This document shows, piece after piece, positions 24,490 to 32,801 of a stretch of DNA of 45,215 bases. The stretch covers positions 1 through 45,215 of the forward strand of contig JANQGH010000019.1 in NCBI GenBank assembly GCA_028277405.1, read 5' to 3'. Each line of letters begins with the position of its first letter. Within the stretch, counting starts at the first letter, position 1. The translations under genes were made by a program, and so were the position numbers. Under the pieces are notes generated by a model. That model was not told the DNA's origin and made no database searches. It worked only from the letters and a program-made list of their open reading frames with translations. The DNA comes from Alphaproteobacteria bacterium. GTDB lineage: Bacteria > Pseudomonadota > Alphaproteobacteria > DSM-16000 > Inquilinaceae.

Positions 24490-27400
24490 ATGTTTGACCA
24501 AAACGGCCACATACACTTCAGCGCAACCGATCTCGTCGGGCACCTCAGTTGCGGCCATCTGACCGGGCTCGATGTCGATGTGGCGAAGGGCGAACGACAG
24601 CAGCCCGCCTTCTGGGACCCGTTGCTGGAGATATTGCGTGAGCGCGGTGCTCAACACGAAGCTTCCTATCTGGAGCATCTTCGCAATGCGGGCTCAGAGA
24701 TCATCGAAATTGCTGGCAAAGGTGTTACGCCCAAGCAAGCAGAAGAGACGTTGGTCGCCATGCGCTCCGGAGCGCAGATCATTTGTCAGGGGGTACTCCT
24801 GAACGACAGGTGGAGTGGCCGGGCTGACATCCTGAGACGCGTTGAGACGCCGAGTGACCTTGGCGAATGGTCGTACGAAGTGATCGACACGAAGCTGGCC
24901 CGCGAGACGAAAGGCGGGACGATACTTCAGCTCTGTCTCTATGCAGACCTCCTTTCAACCGCACAGGGCGTTATGCCCGAATCTATGTACGTCGTCTCGC
25001 CGTGGTCCGACTTTGAGCCGCAAGTGTACCGGACAAGTGACTTCCTCGCATACTACAGGCTAGTCAAGAGAAGCCTTGAGGCTTCCGTAGTCGGTGGCGC
25101 AGGCGGTGAGGTCTATCCTGATCCCAAACAGCATTGCGACATTTGCCGTTGGCGTACGCAGTGCGATGCACGCCGACGTGAGGACGATCATCTATGTCTG
25201 GTCGCCGGAGCATCCAAACTGCAGATAACCGAGCTGCGTCGGCGTGGCATCAATACCACAACCGCTCTGGCTGACGAGCCGATACCACTGTCCTGGAAAC
25301 CGGAGCGAGGCTCCGCCCAGACATATGAGCGCATACGCGAGCAGGCCCGCGTCCAGATCGAAGGTCGAAAAAAGGGTGAGCCAGTATTCGAAACGCTGGA
25401 ACCAGAACCCGGATACGGTCTGGCACGCCTGCCCGAACCGTCACCGGGCGATGTTTTCTTCGATCTGGAGGGCGACCCGTATGTCGGCGAAGGCGGTCTC
25501 GAATATCTGTTCGGATATACGGTCTTTGATGAGCAGGACACCGAGCAGTATACAGGGCAATGGTCCCTATCAAGGGAAGATGAGAAGCAAGCCTTCGAGA
25601 ATTTTGTCGATTTCATCATAGCGCGATGGGAAGAACATCCAGATTTCCATATCTATCATTTCGCGCCCTATGAGCCGGGAGCGCTAAAACGGTTGATGGG
25701 CCGATATGCCACGCGCGAAGAAGAAATCGACCGGATGTTACGTGCCGGACTCTTTGTCGATCTCTACGGTGTCGTGCGAGGCGGCATCCGTGCCAGCGTC
25801 GAAAGCTATTCACTCAAAGAGCTTGAACAATTTTTCGGTTTCGAAAGAGCGATCGCTCTGCCTGACGCCAATCAGGCTCTGGCGCATGTGCAAGCATGCC
25901 TAGAATCTGCAGATATCGAAGGGCTGACCGATGAAAGCAAGGACACGGTTCAGAAGTACAATCAGGATGATTGCCGGTCCACGCGTGTCCTGCGTGACTG
26001 GCTGGAGCTAGTACGGTCGGGGTTGATCGAGGGCGGAGCCCAGATTGATCGACCGCCGCTCGGCGAAGGTGATCCGAGCGAGGCCATTAGTGAATGGCAG
26101 GAGCGCATAAACGCCCTGACGGAATTGTTGACCGCCGATGTGCCGGTGGACATAGAAGAGCGTACCGACGAACAACACGCGCGCTGGATTCTGGCGAACA
26201 CCGCCGACTGGCACCGGCGTGAAGAAAAATCCGTCTGGTGGGAGTATTTCCGCCTGAGCGATCTGTCGGCGGACGATCTTATCGATGAGCGCAGCGCGGT
26301 TTCCGGGCTGGCCTTCATTGGCTCCGCTGGAGGCACAGCAAGAGCCCCTATACATCGCTACCGCTTTCCCGCGCAGGAAACCGACCTGCGTGACGGCAAC
26401 GACCTGAGAAGCGCAGGTGGAGACAAGGTCGGAAAGCTGGAAGCGATTTCCTATGAGGACCGGACCGTAGACATCAAGAAACGAATGGACAGTGCCGACC
26501 GTCATCCAGCCGCGATTTTCGCCCATGATATCGTCCCCTCAAGAGTGCTCGCAGAATCGCTGGTCGGGATCGGTGAGTTTGTTGCCGACAGCGGCATCAC
26601 CGGGGACGGCGATCACCGAGCGGCCCGCGATCTGTTGATGAAAACATCGCCACGGATCGGTGACGCCCCTCTCCGCGACCAAGACGAAACGCCTCTTGAG
26701 GCTGCGTTACGGATAACCCCCAATTTTCAGGGCGGCGTGCTGCCTATTCAGGGTCCGCCGGGATCAGGCAAGACCTTCACCGGCGCCCGCATGATCTGCG
26801 CCTTAGTCAATCAGGGGGCGCGCGTCGGGATCACCGCTAACAGCCACAAGGTCATTCGGAACTTGCTCGATGAGGTCGTAAGAGCCGCTGATGAGAGCGG
26901 AATGGACCTCACCGCGATACAGAAGCTGTCTGAAGGCGAAGAAAATCAACATCGCTTGCGTTTCACCACCGACAATGGCGATGTATTCAATGCGTTGCGA
27001 TCAACCTGTCAGGTTGCCGGCGGCACCGCATGGCTATGGGCGCGCCCGGAAGCCCGAGACACTGTTGACGTGCTCCTTGTCGACGAAGCGGCTCAGATGT
27101 CATTGGCCAACGTATTGGCTGTATCACAAGCCGGTCGTGGGCTGGTTCTGCTGGGCGACCCCCAACAACTTGAACAACCCATACAAGGCAGTCACCCGGA
27201 CGGCACGGCAGTATCTGCGCTCGATCATCTGCTTGGCGATCATATGACGATACCGACAGATCTGGGTCTATTCCTTGAGGAGACGTGGCGGCTGCACCCC
27301 GACATTTGCGCGTTCACAAGCGAGATGTTTTATGAAGGCCGATTGCAATCACGACCCGGCCTCGAAAATCAGAGAATCGTGTCCGCTGGTCCGATTCAGG

Positions 27401-27891
27401 GAAGTGGTCTGCGTTTCCTGCCAGTGTCACATGAGGGAAGCCAGAGTTCTTCACCAGAAGAAGCAGATCAGGTCCTAGCGCTCGTCCGTTCGCTGATCGA
27501 TCAGCGTGCAACCTGGATCGACAAGGACGGCGCGGAACATCCGCTTCGTCTGGAAGACATCCTTATCATCGCGCCTTACAACGCACAGGTCTTCGAACTG
27601 CAGGATCGTTTGCCGGGCGCGCGGATCGGAACTGTAGACAAATTTCAGGGACAGGAAGCACCGGTAGTCATTTACTCATTGGCGACATCCACGCCAGAAG
27701 AAGCGCCACACGGTATGGAATTTCTCTACAGCCTCAACCGGCTAAACGTTGCCACGTCAAGAGCTCGGTGCGTAAGCGTACTGGTGGCCAACCCAACGAT
27801 CTTTGAACCGGAATGCCGAACGCCCCGACAAATGCAATTGGCAAATGCGTTTTGCCGGTATCAGGAGATGTCTGACATTATCGAGTTATAG
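24490..27891 (+). CDS. RecB-like nuclease / RNase H-like / SF1 helicase fusion (TM0106 type)
   Basis: About 1133 residues. The start at 24490 (MFDQNGHIHF) is preferred over an ATG 13 codons earlier because GAGGT precedes it. Domains in order: a RecB/Cas4-type nuclease (GRADILRR, EVIDTKLA, TILQLCLYA) with a cysteine cluster CDICRWRTQC at 216-225 that could bind an iron-sulfur centre; an RNase H-like DEDD segment (VFFDLEGDPY, Asp325 and Glu327, later YNQDDCRS); and a Upf1-like SF1 helicase with Walker A GPPGSGKT (755-762), DEAAQ (865), GDPQQLEQP and NRLNVATSRAR. It should unwind and degrade nucleic acid. Such proteins are often found in defence islands. It is monocistronic and overlaps a convergent small ORF by 14 nt. 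Confidence 0.88.
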   Translation: MFDQNGHIHFSATDLVGHLSCGHLTGLDVDVAKGERQQPAFWDPLLEILRERGAQHEASYLEHLRNAGSEIIEIAGKGVTPKQAEETLVAMRSGAQIICQGVLLNDRWSGRADILRRVETPSDLGEWSYEVIDTKLARETKGGTILQLCLYADLLSTAQGVMPESMYVVSPWSDFEPQVYRTSDFLAYYRLVKRSLEASVVGGAGGEVYPDPKQHCDICRWRTQCDARRREDDHLCLVAGASKLQITELRRRGINTTTALADEPIPLSWKPERGSAQTYERIREQARVQIEGRKKGEPVFETLEPEPGYGLARLPEPSPGDVFFDLEGDPYVGEGGLEYLFGYTVFDEQDTEQYTGQWSLSREDEKQAFENFVDFIIARWEEHPDFHIYHFAPYEPGALKRLMGRYATREEEIDRMLRAGLFVDLYGVVRGGIRASVESYSLKELEQFFGFERAIALPDANQALAHVQACLESADIEGLTDESKDTVQKYNQDDCRSTRVLRDWLELVRSGLIEGGAQIDRPPLGEGDPSEAISEWQERINALTELLTADVPVDIEERTDEQHARWILANTADWHRREEKSVWWEYFRLSDLSADDLIDERSAVSGLAFIGSAGGTARAPIHRYRFPAQETDLRDGNDLRSAGGDKVGKLEAISYEDRTVDIKKRMDSADRHPAAIFAHDIVPSRVLAESLVGIGEFVADSGITGDGDHRAARDLLMKTSPRIGDAPLRDQDETPLEAALRITPNFQGGVLPIQGPPGSGKTFTGARMICALVNQGARVGITANSHKVIRNLLDEVVRAADESGMDLTAIQKLSEGEENQHRLRFTTDNGDVFNALRSTCQVAGGTAWLWARPEARDTVDVLLVDEAAQMSLANVLAVSQAGRGLVLLGDPQQLEQPIQGSHPDGTAVSALDHLLGDHMTIPTDLGLFLEETWRLHPDICAFTSEMFYEGRLQSRPGLENQRIVSAGPIQGSGLRFLPVSHEGSQSSSPEEADQVLALVRSLIDQRATWIDKDGAEHPLRLEDILIIAPYNAQVFELQDRLPGARIGTVDKFQGQEAPVVIYSLATSTPEEAPHGMEFLYSLNRLNVATSRARCVSVLVANPTIFEPECRTPRQMQLANAFCRYQEMSDIIEL

Positions 27892-28105
27892 GCGTGAAGG
27901 GGTCTTTCTTCCTGGACTGGTAGGGCTTGGCGAGGCGGCTCCAGCTTTTGTCCCGGTGCATAACGGCCAACTCCAACAGGTCCTGATAGACCCGCTCATA
28001 GAGAAGGCCGCCGCCAATGGCGATTGCGCGGACCACGCAATCCCCGGCGCGGCCCTGATACCCAGAAGCTGCCCGCCCTCCATCGTTAAATTGAAATCCA
28101 ATCAC
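27878..28105 (-). CDS. Small DGGRAxSG-family ORF, probably truncated
   Basis: A 75-codon frame from a GTG at 28105, with AGAGG upstream. It begins VIGFQFNDGGRAASGYQGRA, then GDCVVRAIAIGGGLLYERVY. This resembles the N-terminus of a small phage- and element-associated protein family of unknown function that starts FxFNDGGRAAAGFKGxAGDCVTRAIAIAT and normally continues for another 60-80 residues. The frame stops after KKDPFTPITR inside the convergent helicase gene, so it looks truncated. Confidence 0.45.
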   Translation of the reverse strand: MIGFQFNDGGRAASGYQGRAGDCVVRAIAIGGGLLYERVYQDLLELAVMHRDKSWSRLAKPYQSRKKDPFTPITR

Positions 28106-28640
28106 AGCTCGCCTCTTTCTTTTCCAGTCACCGGGGGCAGCGACAAAGAAGCTCGATGTGGATGATAAGAGCGCCCTTGTCTGCCCCGGTCTCCCCCTTC
28201 CCCCGCGCGGTTTTCCGCTGGGTGGGGGGCGGCTTAAAAAAGGGCTGCGTTTGCATAGCCACGGTTCTGCCGTCATCCTCAACCTTTTGGGTTGAGGGCT
28301 TGACCCCCCTTCTTCAGGGGGGTTGAGGGCAGGTTCTGGATGTGCGAACGCTGGTCCTGCCGCCCCCCACCCATCGGAAAACATTAAAAAAAAGCCGCCC
28401 CCGTTTTCCCGGGGGCGACCGCATTCCCTTTGCGTCAGGGATCGTTACCTTTTGGCGGAGACATCTTTGATGGCTCCGTGGCGCTTGGCGAAGTATGAGC
28501 CTAGCGCCATAGAGCCCGGCCCCATCTATGATGGGGAGACGCTCAGACCAATGACGAAATCGTCACCATATCCACATGCATCGTGGCAGCGACGATTGAG
28601 GTAAAATGATGCTTCGAAACTCGATTCGGCAGCGTATAGC
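28106..28640. other. Non-coding region with long inverted repeat and hairpins
   Basis: No supportable gene. A 24-bp inverted repeat with one mismatch (28210-28233 and 28359-28382) encloses a nested hairpin CCTCAACC / GGTTGAGG (28277-28284 and 28290-28297) and a C6/G6 pair around 28304-28320. A minus-strand terminator follows at 28386-28417 and a CCCCATC / GATGGGG hairpin at 28520-28536. The whole looks like a structured RNA gene, a miniature mobile element or an old recombination scar. Confidence 0.5.
28386..28417 (-). terminator. Rho-independent terminator on the minus strand with no gene before it
   Basis: On the minus strand, CGCCCCCG and CGGGGGCG (28396-28417) form a stem followed by GC and eight Ts (28386-28393). 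This is a textbook terminator, but no minus-strand ORF precedes it; the next gene to the right is on the plus strand. It implies a short minus-strand RNA starting between about 28430 and 28640, or deeper as antisense to the TIR gene. Confidence 0.65.
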
Positions 28641-29858
28641 ATGAAGATAACAGGGCTAGATAAGCTAACAAAAACACTGGATCAGGCTTCGAAGGCTGCG
28701 AACGAACTCGATGGTGAACTCGAAACACTGAGTTTCGATCCCTCTGATAATTCCAGCGTTGAAGAGGCAATTGCCCAGGCCAAACTCGCAGTCGATAATC
28801 GATTGGGGAGTTGGTACAGCAATCCGATTGTTGATGAGATGGCGGACGGTCTAAAGGCGGAGTTTGAAAATCACATATTAGCAAAGGTTGAGGAGCACAA
28901 GTTGGCCAATCCAAAGCCAGTATCGTCGGGAATGAGTGAGGTTTCAGAGGTCCTTGAGCGCATTCGCAATACAATTGGTGATTTGAGAAGGGCAGACTAC
29001 CAAACTTTCGATCGTCATACGGAAAAGCTAGCGCGGCAACTTGAAGATGCCTGTCTGAAGGACATAGTTGCCGATCTCACAAAGGGCCTGGATGTAGAAT
29101 CCTGGATATCCGCTGGAGAAGAAACCGCCAGCGGCATGGTTGGAAGCGCCAAGCTAAAGTGGCCGGAAGCAGAGGAACAGCAGCTAGGTCTTGTTATCCT
29201 ATTGGCGCAACGCTTTGCGGGAGATAGCCGAAAGGCGCTGAATTTCGCTCACGATTTCTACTACAACGGAAAGAAGATCACGGCCAATCTCCAGCATATG
29301 GTGAGTCAAGTATTTGTACCGTTTGAGCGAGATTTCTCAGCCTATGTTCAGCGGCGTACTGGAGCCGGTGTCACAGGCTTGGCAGTTGCAGAACAAACCA
29401 AATATCCGCGCAGGGTTTTTGTGGTTCACGGGCATGATGGTGAACCGCGTGAGGCTGTTGCGAGATTTCTTGAATCCTTGGATTTCGACGTTGTCATACT
29501 CCACGAACAAGCCAATCGCGGACGGACGATAATCGAAAAATTCGAAGAGCATGCAGATGTCGGGTTTGCAGTAGTACTCTTGACTCCGGACGATGTTGGA
29601 TCATCGGCAACTGATGAAAGACGGAGAGCGCGGGCCCGACAAAATGTCATTCTTGAGCTTGGGTACTTTCTCGGTCGCCTAGGGAGAAGCCGTGTGGTGG
29701 CGCTAATGAGAGGCGATCTTGAGATTCCTTCGGATGTCTTGGGTGTCGTGTACACGCCGTATGATAACGCAGGTGCTTGGAAATTGGCGCTGGCTCATGA
29801 ACTTATCGCTGCTGAATATGAAGTTGATTTGAAGCGTGTTATGCCCGGCAAGAAATGA
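28641..29858 (+). CDS. Coiled-coil protein with C-terminal TIR-like predicted nucleotide-binding domain
   Basis: A 405-residue protein. The C-terminal third (about 257-375) matches the TIR-like 'predicted nucleotide-binding' family: RRVFVVHGHDGEPREAVARF, then LDFDVVILHEQANRGRTIIE with Glu299 in the EKFEE segment, GFAVVLLTPDDVG, QNVILELGYFLGRLG and SDVLGVVYTPYD. Residues 1-250 are mostly helical, with charged coiled-coil stretches (IRNTIGDLRRADYQTFDRHT) and an unassigned LVILLAQRFAGDSRKALNFA module. TIR-like domains in bacterial immunity usually hydrolyse NAD or sense nucleotides, so an abortive-infection effector with an N-terminal sensor is plausible but inferred. The gene is clearly AT-richer than its neighbours. 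The start lacks a good ribosome binding site. Confidence 0.82.
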   Translation: MKITGLDKLTKTLDQASKAANELDGELETLSFDPSDNSSVEEAIAQAKLAVDNRLGSWYSNPIVDEMADGLKAEFENHILAKVEEHKLANPKPVSSGMSEVSEVLERIRNTIGDLRRADYQTFDRHTEKLARQLEDACLKDIVADLTKGLDVESWISAGEETASGMVGSAKLKWPEAEEQQLGLVILLAQRFAGDSRKALNFAHDFYYNGKKITANLQHMVSQVFVPFERDFSAYVQRRTGAGVTGLAVAEQTKYPRRVFVVHGHDGEPREAVARFLESLDFDVVILHEQANRGRTIIEKFEEHADVGFAVVLLTPDDVGSSATDERRRARARQNVILELGYFLGRLGRSRVVALMRGDLEIPSDVLGVVYTPYDNAGAWKLALAHELIAAEYEVDLKRVMPGKK

Positions 29859-29941
29859 AATAACTCTATATAGACTTGCAGCTTGCGAGTCTGCTAATCG
29901 CTTTTGAGTTCAAACCAAACTTCGCCGCCATCCGGTAAATC

Positions 29942-31435
29942 TCAGTACTGTGTGTCGATCAGCGTTCCAATACGGCCATAGCAGGGGAATCCGTCCTTGC
30001 CCTTGTGGGGGTTGAGCGTGGAGTCATACTTCTTGCGCCTGAATTTCTTGTCACAGACGGGGCATTGAAAGATATAGGTCGGTCCTCCGGTGCTCCGGGG
30101 TGCACGCATTCGACGCGGAGCAGCCGCACGCTGGGTTCGTGGCGTTGCAAGCCGGGAAAGCGCTGCTCCGCCTGAGCGGGATGCTGCCGGGCGGATGCTG
30201 ACCGGGCCCTGCGGGGAAAGCTCTATCTCATATCTCGGAATAAACGTCTGATTGGTAATGGCCGCATCCGTGATGCGGTCAACGCGGTAACTGCGATGCT
30301 GGTTCTTGTCAGTGTTGAAGGCGTGCAGGATGATATCCCCGGCTGCGGTCCTGCGCAGTGAGTAGGGTTCAATCCGGCGCGTGCCGGAACGCCCGTCAAG
30401 CGTGACATAGGAAAGATCAACGCAGAGCCGGTTAGCCGCGGCAAACCGGATCACTTCGATATGCGGCAGGCCAGTGCGGGCAATGGGAAGCGCAAGTGTG
30501 CGTTCACGCAAAACCGATTCGCCCGCTGCCATCGCATATGCGGCAGGCCGGGCAGGCGCGGCCCCGCCCAGCAGCCAGGCGAAGAAATTCGGCAACTCAT
30601 TCCAGAAACTGGCCAGCGGCGGCAGTGCCGGGAGCTGGTGGCGCAACATGGCTTCCCATGAGCCTTCAAGGTCTGGCCGGTGGGGTTCGAGGGCTGCCAT
30701 TGCAGGAACTTCGATGCCTTTGAATGCACATTTCTGGCGCAAAACGTCCAGAAGGACGGACGCTGATGGCCTGGCCTCTTCGTTGCGGTAAAGATTGATG
30801 ACGTCATACAGATCACGCGGGCGGGTGCGTTCTCCAAGCGCCCGGACCTTTTCTCCGAACGCCTCTTCGTAGGCATAGGTGAGGACTTCGATACCGCCAC
30901 CGGGCTCGTCGCCATAGGGATGAAAAATCCTTAGCCGCACAGGGGCAAGCACCAGCTTTTCATCCGCCGTGAGGTCCAGTTTGATGCGGGGCAGCCCGCC
31001 CGATCTCGGTGCCAGCGGCCCGCGGTAGCTGAGCTTGCCCTGACAGGATGTGTGCCCGCGTGGGTTTGTGTAGATATCAAAGTCGCGTAGTTCGGCGGGC
31101 AGCTCAAGGCCGCATTCTTCGTAAATCCATTCGGCGATTTCACCGAAGACCCGTTTCAGGAACGCTTCGTCAAGATGCCCGGCATCTTTGAGGGTAAAAT
31201 CCAGGTCCTCGGAAAACCGGTAGGTCTCAAAGAAGCACTTCTTCAGGCATGTGCCGCCCTTGAAGACCCATGAGTCCGTTAGCTCAGGATGACTGAATAT
31301 CCCGGCGAGGACCCAGCCAAGGGCATAGTCCTTTTCGACGACGTGAGGAGTCAGGCCCAGCGCTGTTGCGGCTTCAATGAGGTCACGCTTGTCAATCACG
31401 GAGCTGCGCTTCCAGACCAGCTCTCCGGCACCCAT
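29942..31435 (-). CDS. AbiEii/AbiGii-type nucleotidyltransferase toxin fused to WYL and zinc-finger parts
   Basis: A 497-residue protein. The N-terminal ~280 residues are an AbiEii-type nucleotidyltransferase: HVVEKDYALGWVLAGIF, the glycine motif FKGGTCLKK (59-66) and RFSEDLDF with Glu76-Asp77-Leu-Asp79, then GEKVRALGERTRPRDLYDVI. Residues about 310-410 resemble a WYL ligand- or nucleic-acid-sensing domain (VDLSYVTLDGRSGTRRIEPY, SLRRTAAGDIILHAFNTDKN). The last ~45 residues are a CPVC...H...C finger-like module (FQCPVCDKKFRRKKYDSTLN). AbiEii toxins transfer nucleotides to tRNA or other targets. The start at 31435 overlaps the antitoxin gene by 40 nt; an internal GTG (VIDKRDL) is the alternative. 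Confidence 0.85.
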   Translation of the reverse strand: MGAGELVWKRSSVIDKRDLIEAATALGLTPHVVEKDYALGWVLAGIFSHPELTDSWVFKGGTCLKKCFFETYRFSEDLDFTLKDAGHLDEAFLKRVFGEIAEWIYEECGLELPAELRDFDIYTNPRGHTSCQGKLSYRGPLAPRSGGLPRIKLDLTADEKLVLAPVRLRIFHPYGDEPGGGIEVLTYAYEEAFGEKVRALGERTRPRDLYDVINLYRNEEARPSASVLLDVLRQKCAFKGIEVPAMAALEPHRPDLEGSWEAMLRHQLPALPPLASFWNELPNFFAWLLGGAAPARPAAYAMAAGESVLRERTLALPIARTGLPHIEVIRFAAANRLCVDLSYVTLDGRSGTRRIEPYSLRRTAAGDIILHAFNTDKNQHRSYRVDRITDAAITNQTFIPRYEIELSPQGPVSIRPAASRSGGAALSRLATPRTQRAAAPRRMRAPRSTGGPTYIFQCPVCDKKFRRKKYDSTLNPHKGKDGFPCYGRIGTLIDTQY

Positions 31436-32208
31436 AGCCGCCAACGGGTAACAAGGCGCGGGCATTTGAGCGCGGAATCAAGCTTGGCATTGCCCTTGGT
31501 CAGTCTGGCGCGGCTGCCTGCCGCAAGGGCCTCACCGCCGGAAGTTTGTTCCGCAAGAAAACCGAGCCTCTTGAATACCGCGCCATTGCCGAGGCGCTCG
31601 GCATAGGAGATCAGTTTTTCAGGGTCGCGGTCAGGGCGCTTAAGGTAGGCGCTAAAGCAGTCGGCGACGTGCTGAATGCCCCCGCCGATGGCAGGATCAT
31701 CAAGCATGTCCACGATCGTCCTGTGAACATCGGAGACGGCGACGCGGGTGCGTCCGCGCCAAAGCGATTTCGTACCGAAGATCTGATCTTCGCGGATGTG
31801 GCGAAGAATCACGCTTGCCCCATGCACTTCCTGGCGCTTGGTACGGACATGCTGCGCCGTGAACACCGCCAGATCACGGAAAATCTGTTCGGTAAGGTCC
31901 CAATGTTCGGCGGCGCTCCATCCACCGATATAGGCGGGCGCATAGAGCGCGGGTACCAGGACCCAGGGGTCATCGAGAACGTGCTGGCTTTCGAGAGCGT
32001 CCAGAGGCACCGGAACATAAACGCCCGGCCCCACCCGCTTTAGCCAGCCCTGCTGCGTCCAGCGTGAGAGGAGCTTTGACGCTTCGGTCCGCCCGATACT
32101 CAGGGCGGTCACAGCATCATCGATATGAACCGTGTCCCCGGATGCTCTCAGGACACGGGTTAGCTTGGCTCTGCCGCTGGGCAAATCTGTGGTATGGGTC
32201 GAATCCAT
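31396..32208 (-). CDS. AbiEi-like antitoxin / transcriptional regulator
   Basis: A 270-residue protein upstream of, and overlapping, the AbiEii-type gene: the type IV toxin-antitoxin arrangement. The N-terminal winged helix (LTRVLRASGDTVHIDDAVTA, then RTEASKLLSRWTQQGWLKRV, then GPGVYVP) is the DNA-binding domain that represses the operon. The middle (YIGGWSAAEHWDLTEQIF, FGTKSLWRGRTRVAVSDVHR) and C-terminal region match the AbiEi antitoxin body. It should neutralise the partner without stable contact, as AbiEi does. The DNA upstream of its start carries repeated motifs suited to autoregulation. Confidence 0.85.
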   Translation of the reverse strand: MDSTHTTDLPSGRAKLTRVLRASGDTVHIDDAVTALSIGRTEASKLLSRWTQQGWLKRVGPGVYVPVPLDALESQHVLDDPWVLVPALYAPAYIGGWSAAEHWDLTEQIFRDLAVFTAQHVRTKRQEVHGASVILRHIREDQIFGTKSLWRGRTRVAVSDVHRTIVDMLDDPAIGGGIQHVADCFSAYLKRPDRDPEKLISYAERLGNGAVFKRLGFLAEQTSGGEALAAGSRARLTKGNAKLDSALKCPRLVTRWRLWVPESWSGSAAP

Positions 32209-32350
32209 AGTATATTTATATCACGTTTTTTCGCATAAATCACGAATTTTTGCTATTTCGATATATCATGATTGAGTCTGCGATAAGGCTATCAGAGCCA
32301 CAAAATTTCACACTTTTACGTAATTTTCGCACTATCGATATACTAGAGCG
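32209..32350 (-). promoter_or_regulatory. AT-rich AbiE promoter with repeated motifs
   Basis: Directly upstream of the AbiEi start, ATCACG occurs twice as a direct repeat 19 nt apart (32220-32225 and 32239-32244). A longer block is repeated in imperfect form: CTATTTCGATATATCA near 32253 and ACTATCGATATACTA near 32331. These lie where AbiEi-type antitoxins bind their own promoter. Confidence 0.45.
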
Positions 32351-32434
32351 TTTCAGCCTGCGAAAGGGTGATTGTTACCATGGTGGATGCAGGCAGCCGG
32401 ACGCTCTGCGAGTGCTCAGCGGCGATACGCTGGA

Positions 32435-32568
32435 TTGGCGCGGGCGGGCTCGATGCCCGCCTGCGCCAAAAGCGGGAGGGGTGAAACGGGGAACCGAAGC
32501 GGTTCCCCTCCCTGACGCCGCCCCGGCGTCAGGGCAAGATGCGTGTAGGTACTACACGCACATCTTGC
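32435..32568. other. Cluster of four consecutive strong hairpins
   Basis: Four inverted repeats stand side by side with almost no spacing. H1: a 15-bp stem, TTGGCGCGGGCGGGC with GCCCGCCTGCGCCAA (32435-32469). H2: GGGGAACCG / CGGTTCCCC (32488-32508), with an alternative GGGAGGGG / CCCCTCCC pairing. H3: CCCTGACGCCG / CGGCGTCAGGG (32510-32534). H4: GCAAGATG...GTGTAG / CTACAC...CATCTTGC (32534-32568, 2-nt bulge). No gene covers it. The rest of the 32209-32801 gap shows only the AbiE promoter region and dyads near 32706. It could be a structured RNA, a single-strand origin or a recombination site. Confidence 0.6.
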
Positions 32569-32801
32569 GGTCGTCTTAAAAATGGTTTTTTCGGAAGAAG
32601 GTGTTCCACGGGTCTTTGATCCGAAGCCATGAACCGGGAACAGACCGGAGCGGGGGTGCAACGGGCTCCGCATCTGATGGGAAGAGGACGATTATAGAAG
32701 CTTGTGCATAAATTATGCGCCGCCCCTTGTGACATCAACTATGGCGTGCATAAGGTTAAGTCTGCGTCCGACTCAACATCACAACCACGCTAACCGGAAT
32801 A

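Noticed and set aside
28323..28604. A 93-codon plus-strand frame in the hairpin region
   Set aside because: It runs through strong hairpins and a minus-strand terminator, with no family similarity or ribosome binding site.
32416..32673. An 85-codon minus-strand frame across the hairpin cluster
   Set aside because: The frame is a by-product of the palindromes and has no start signal or domain.
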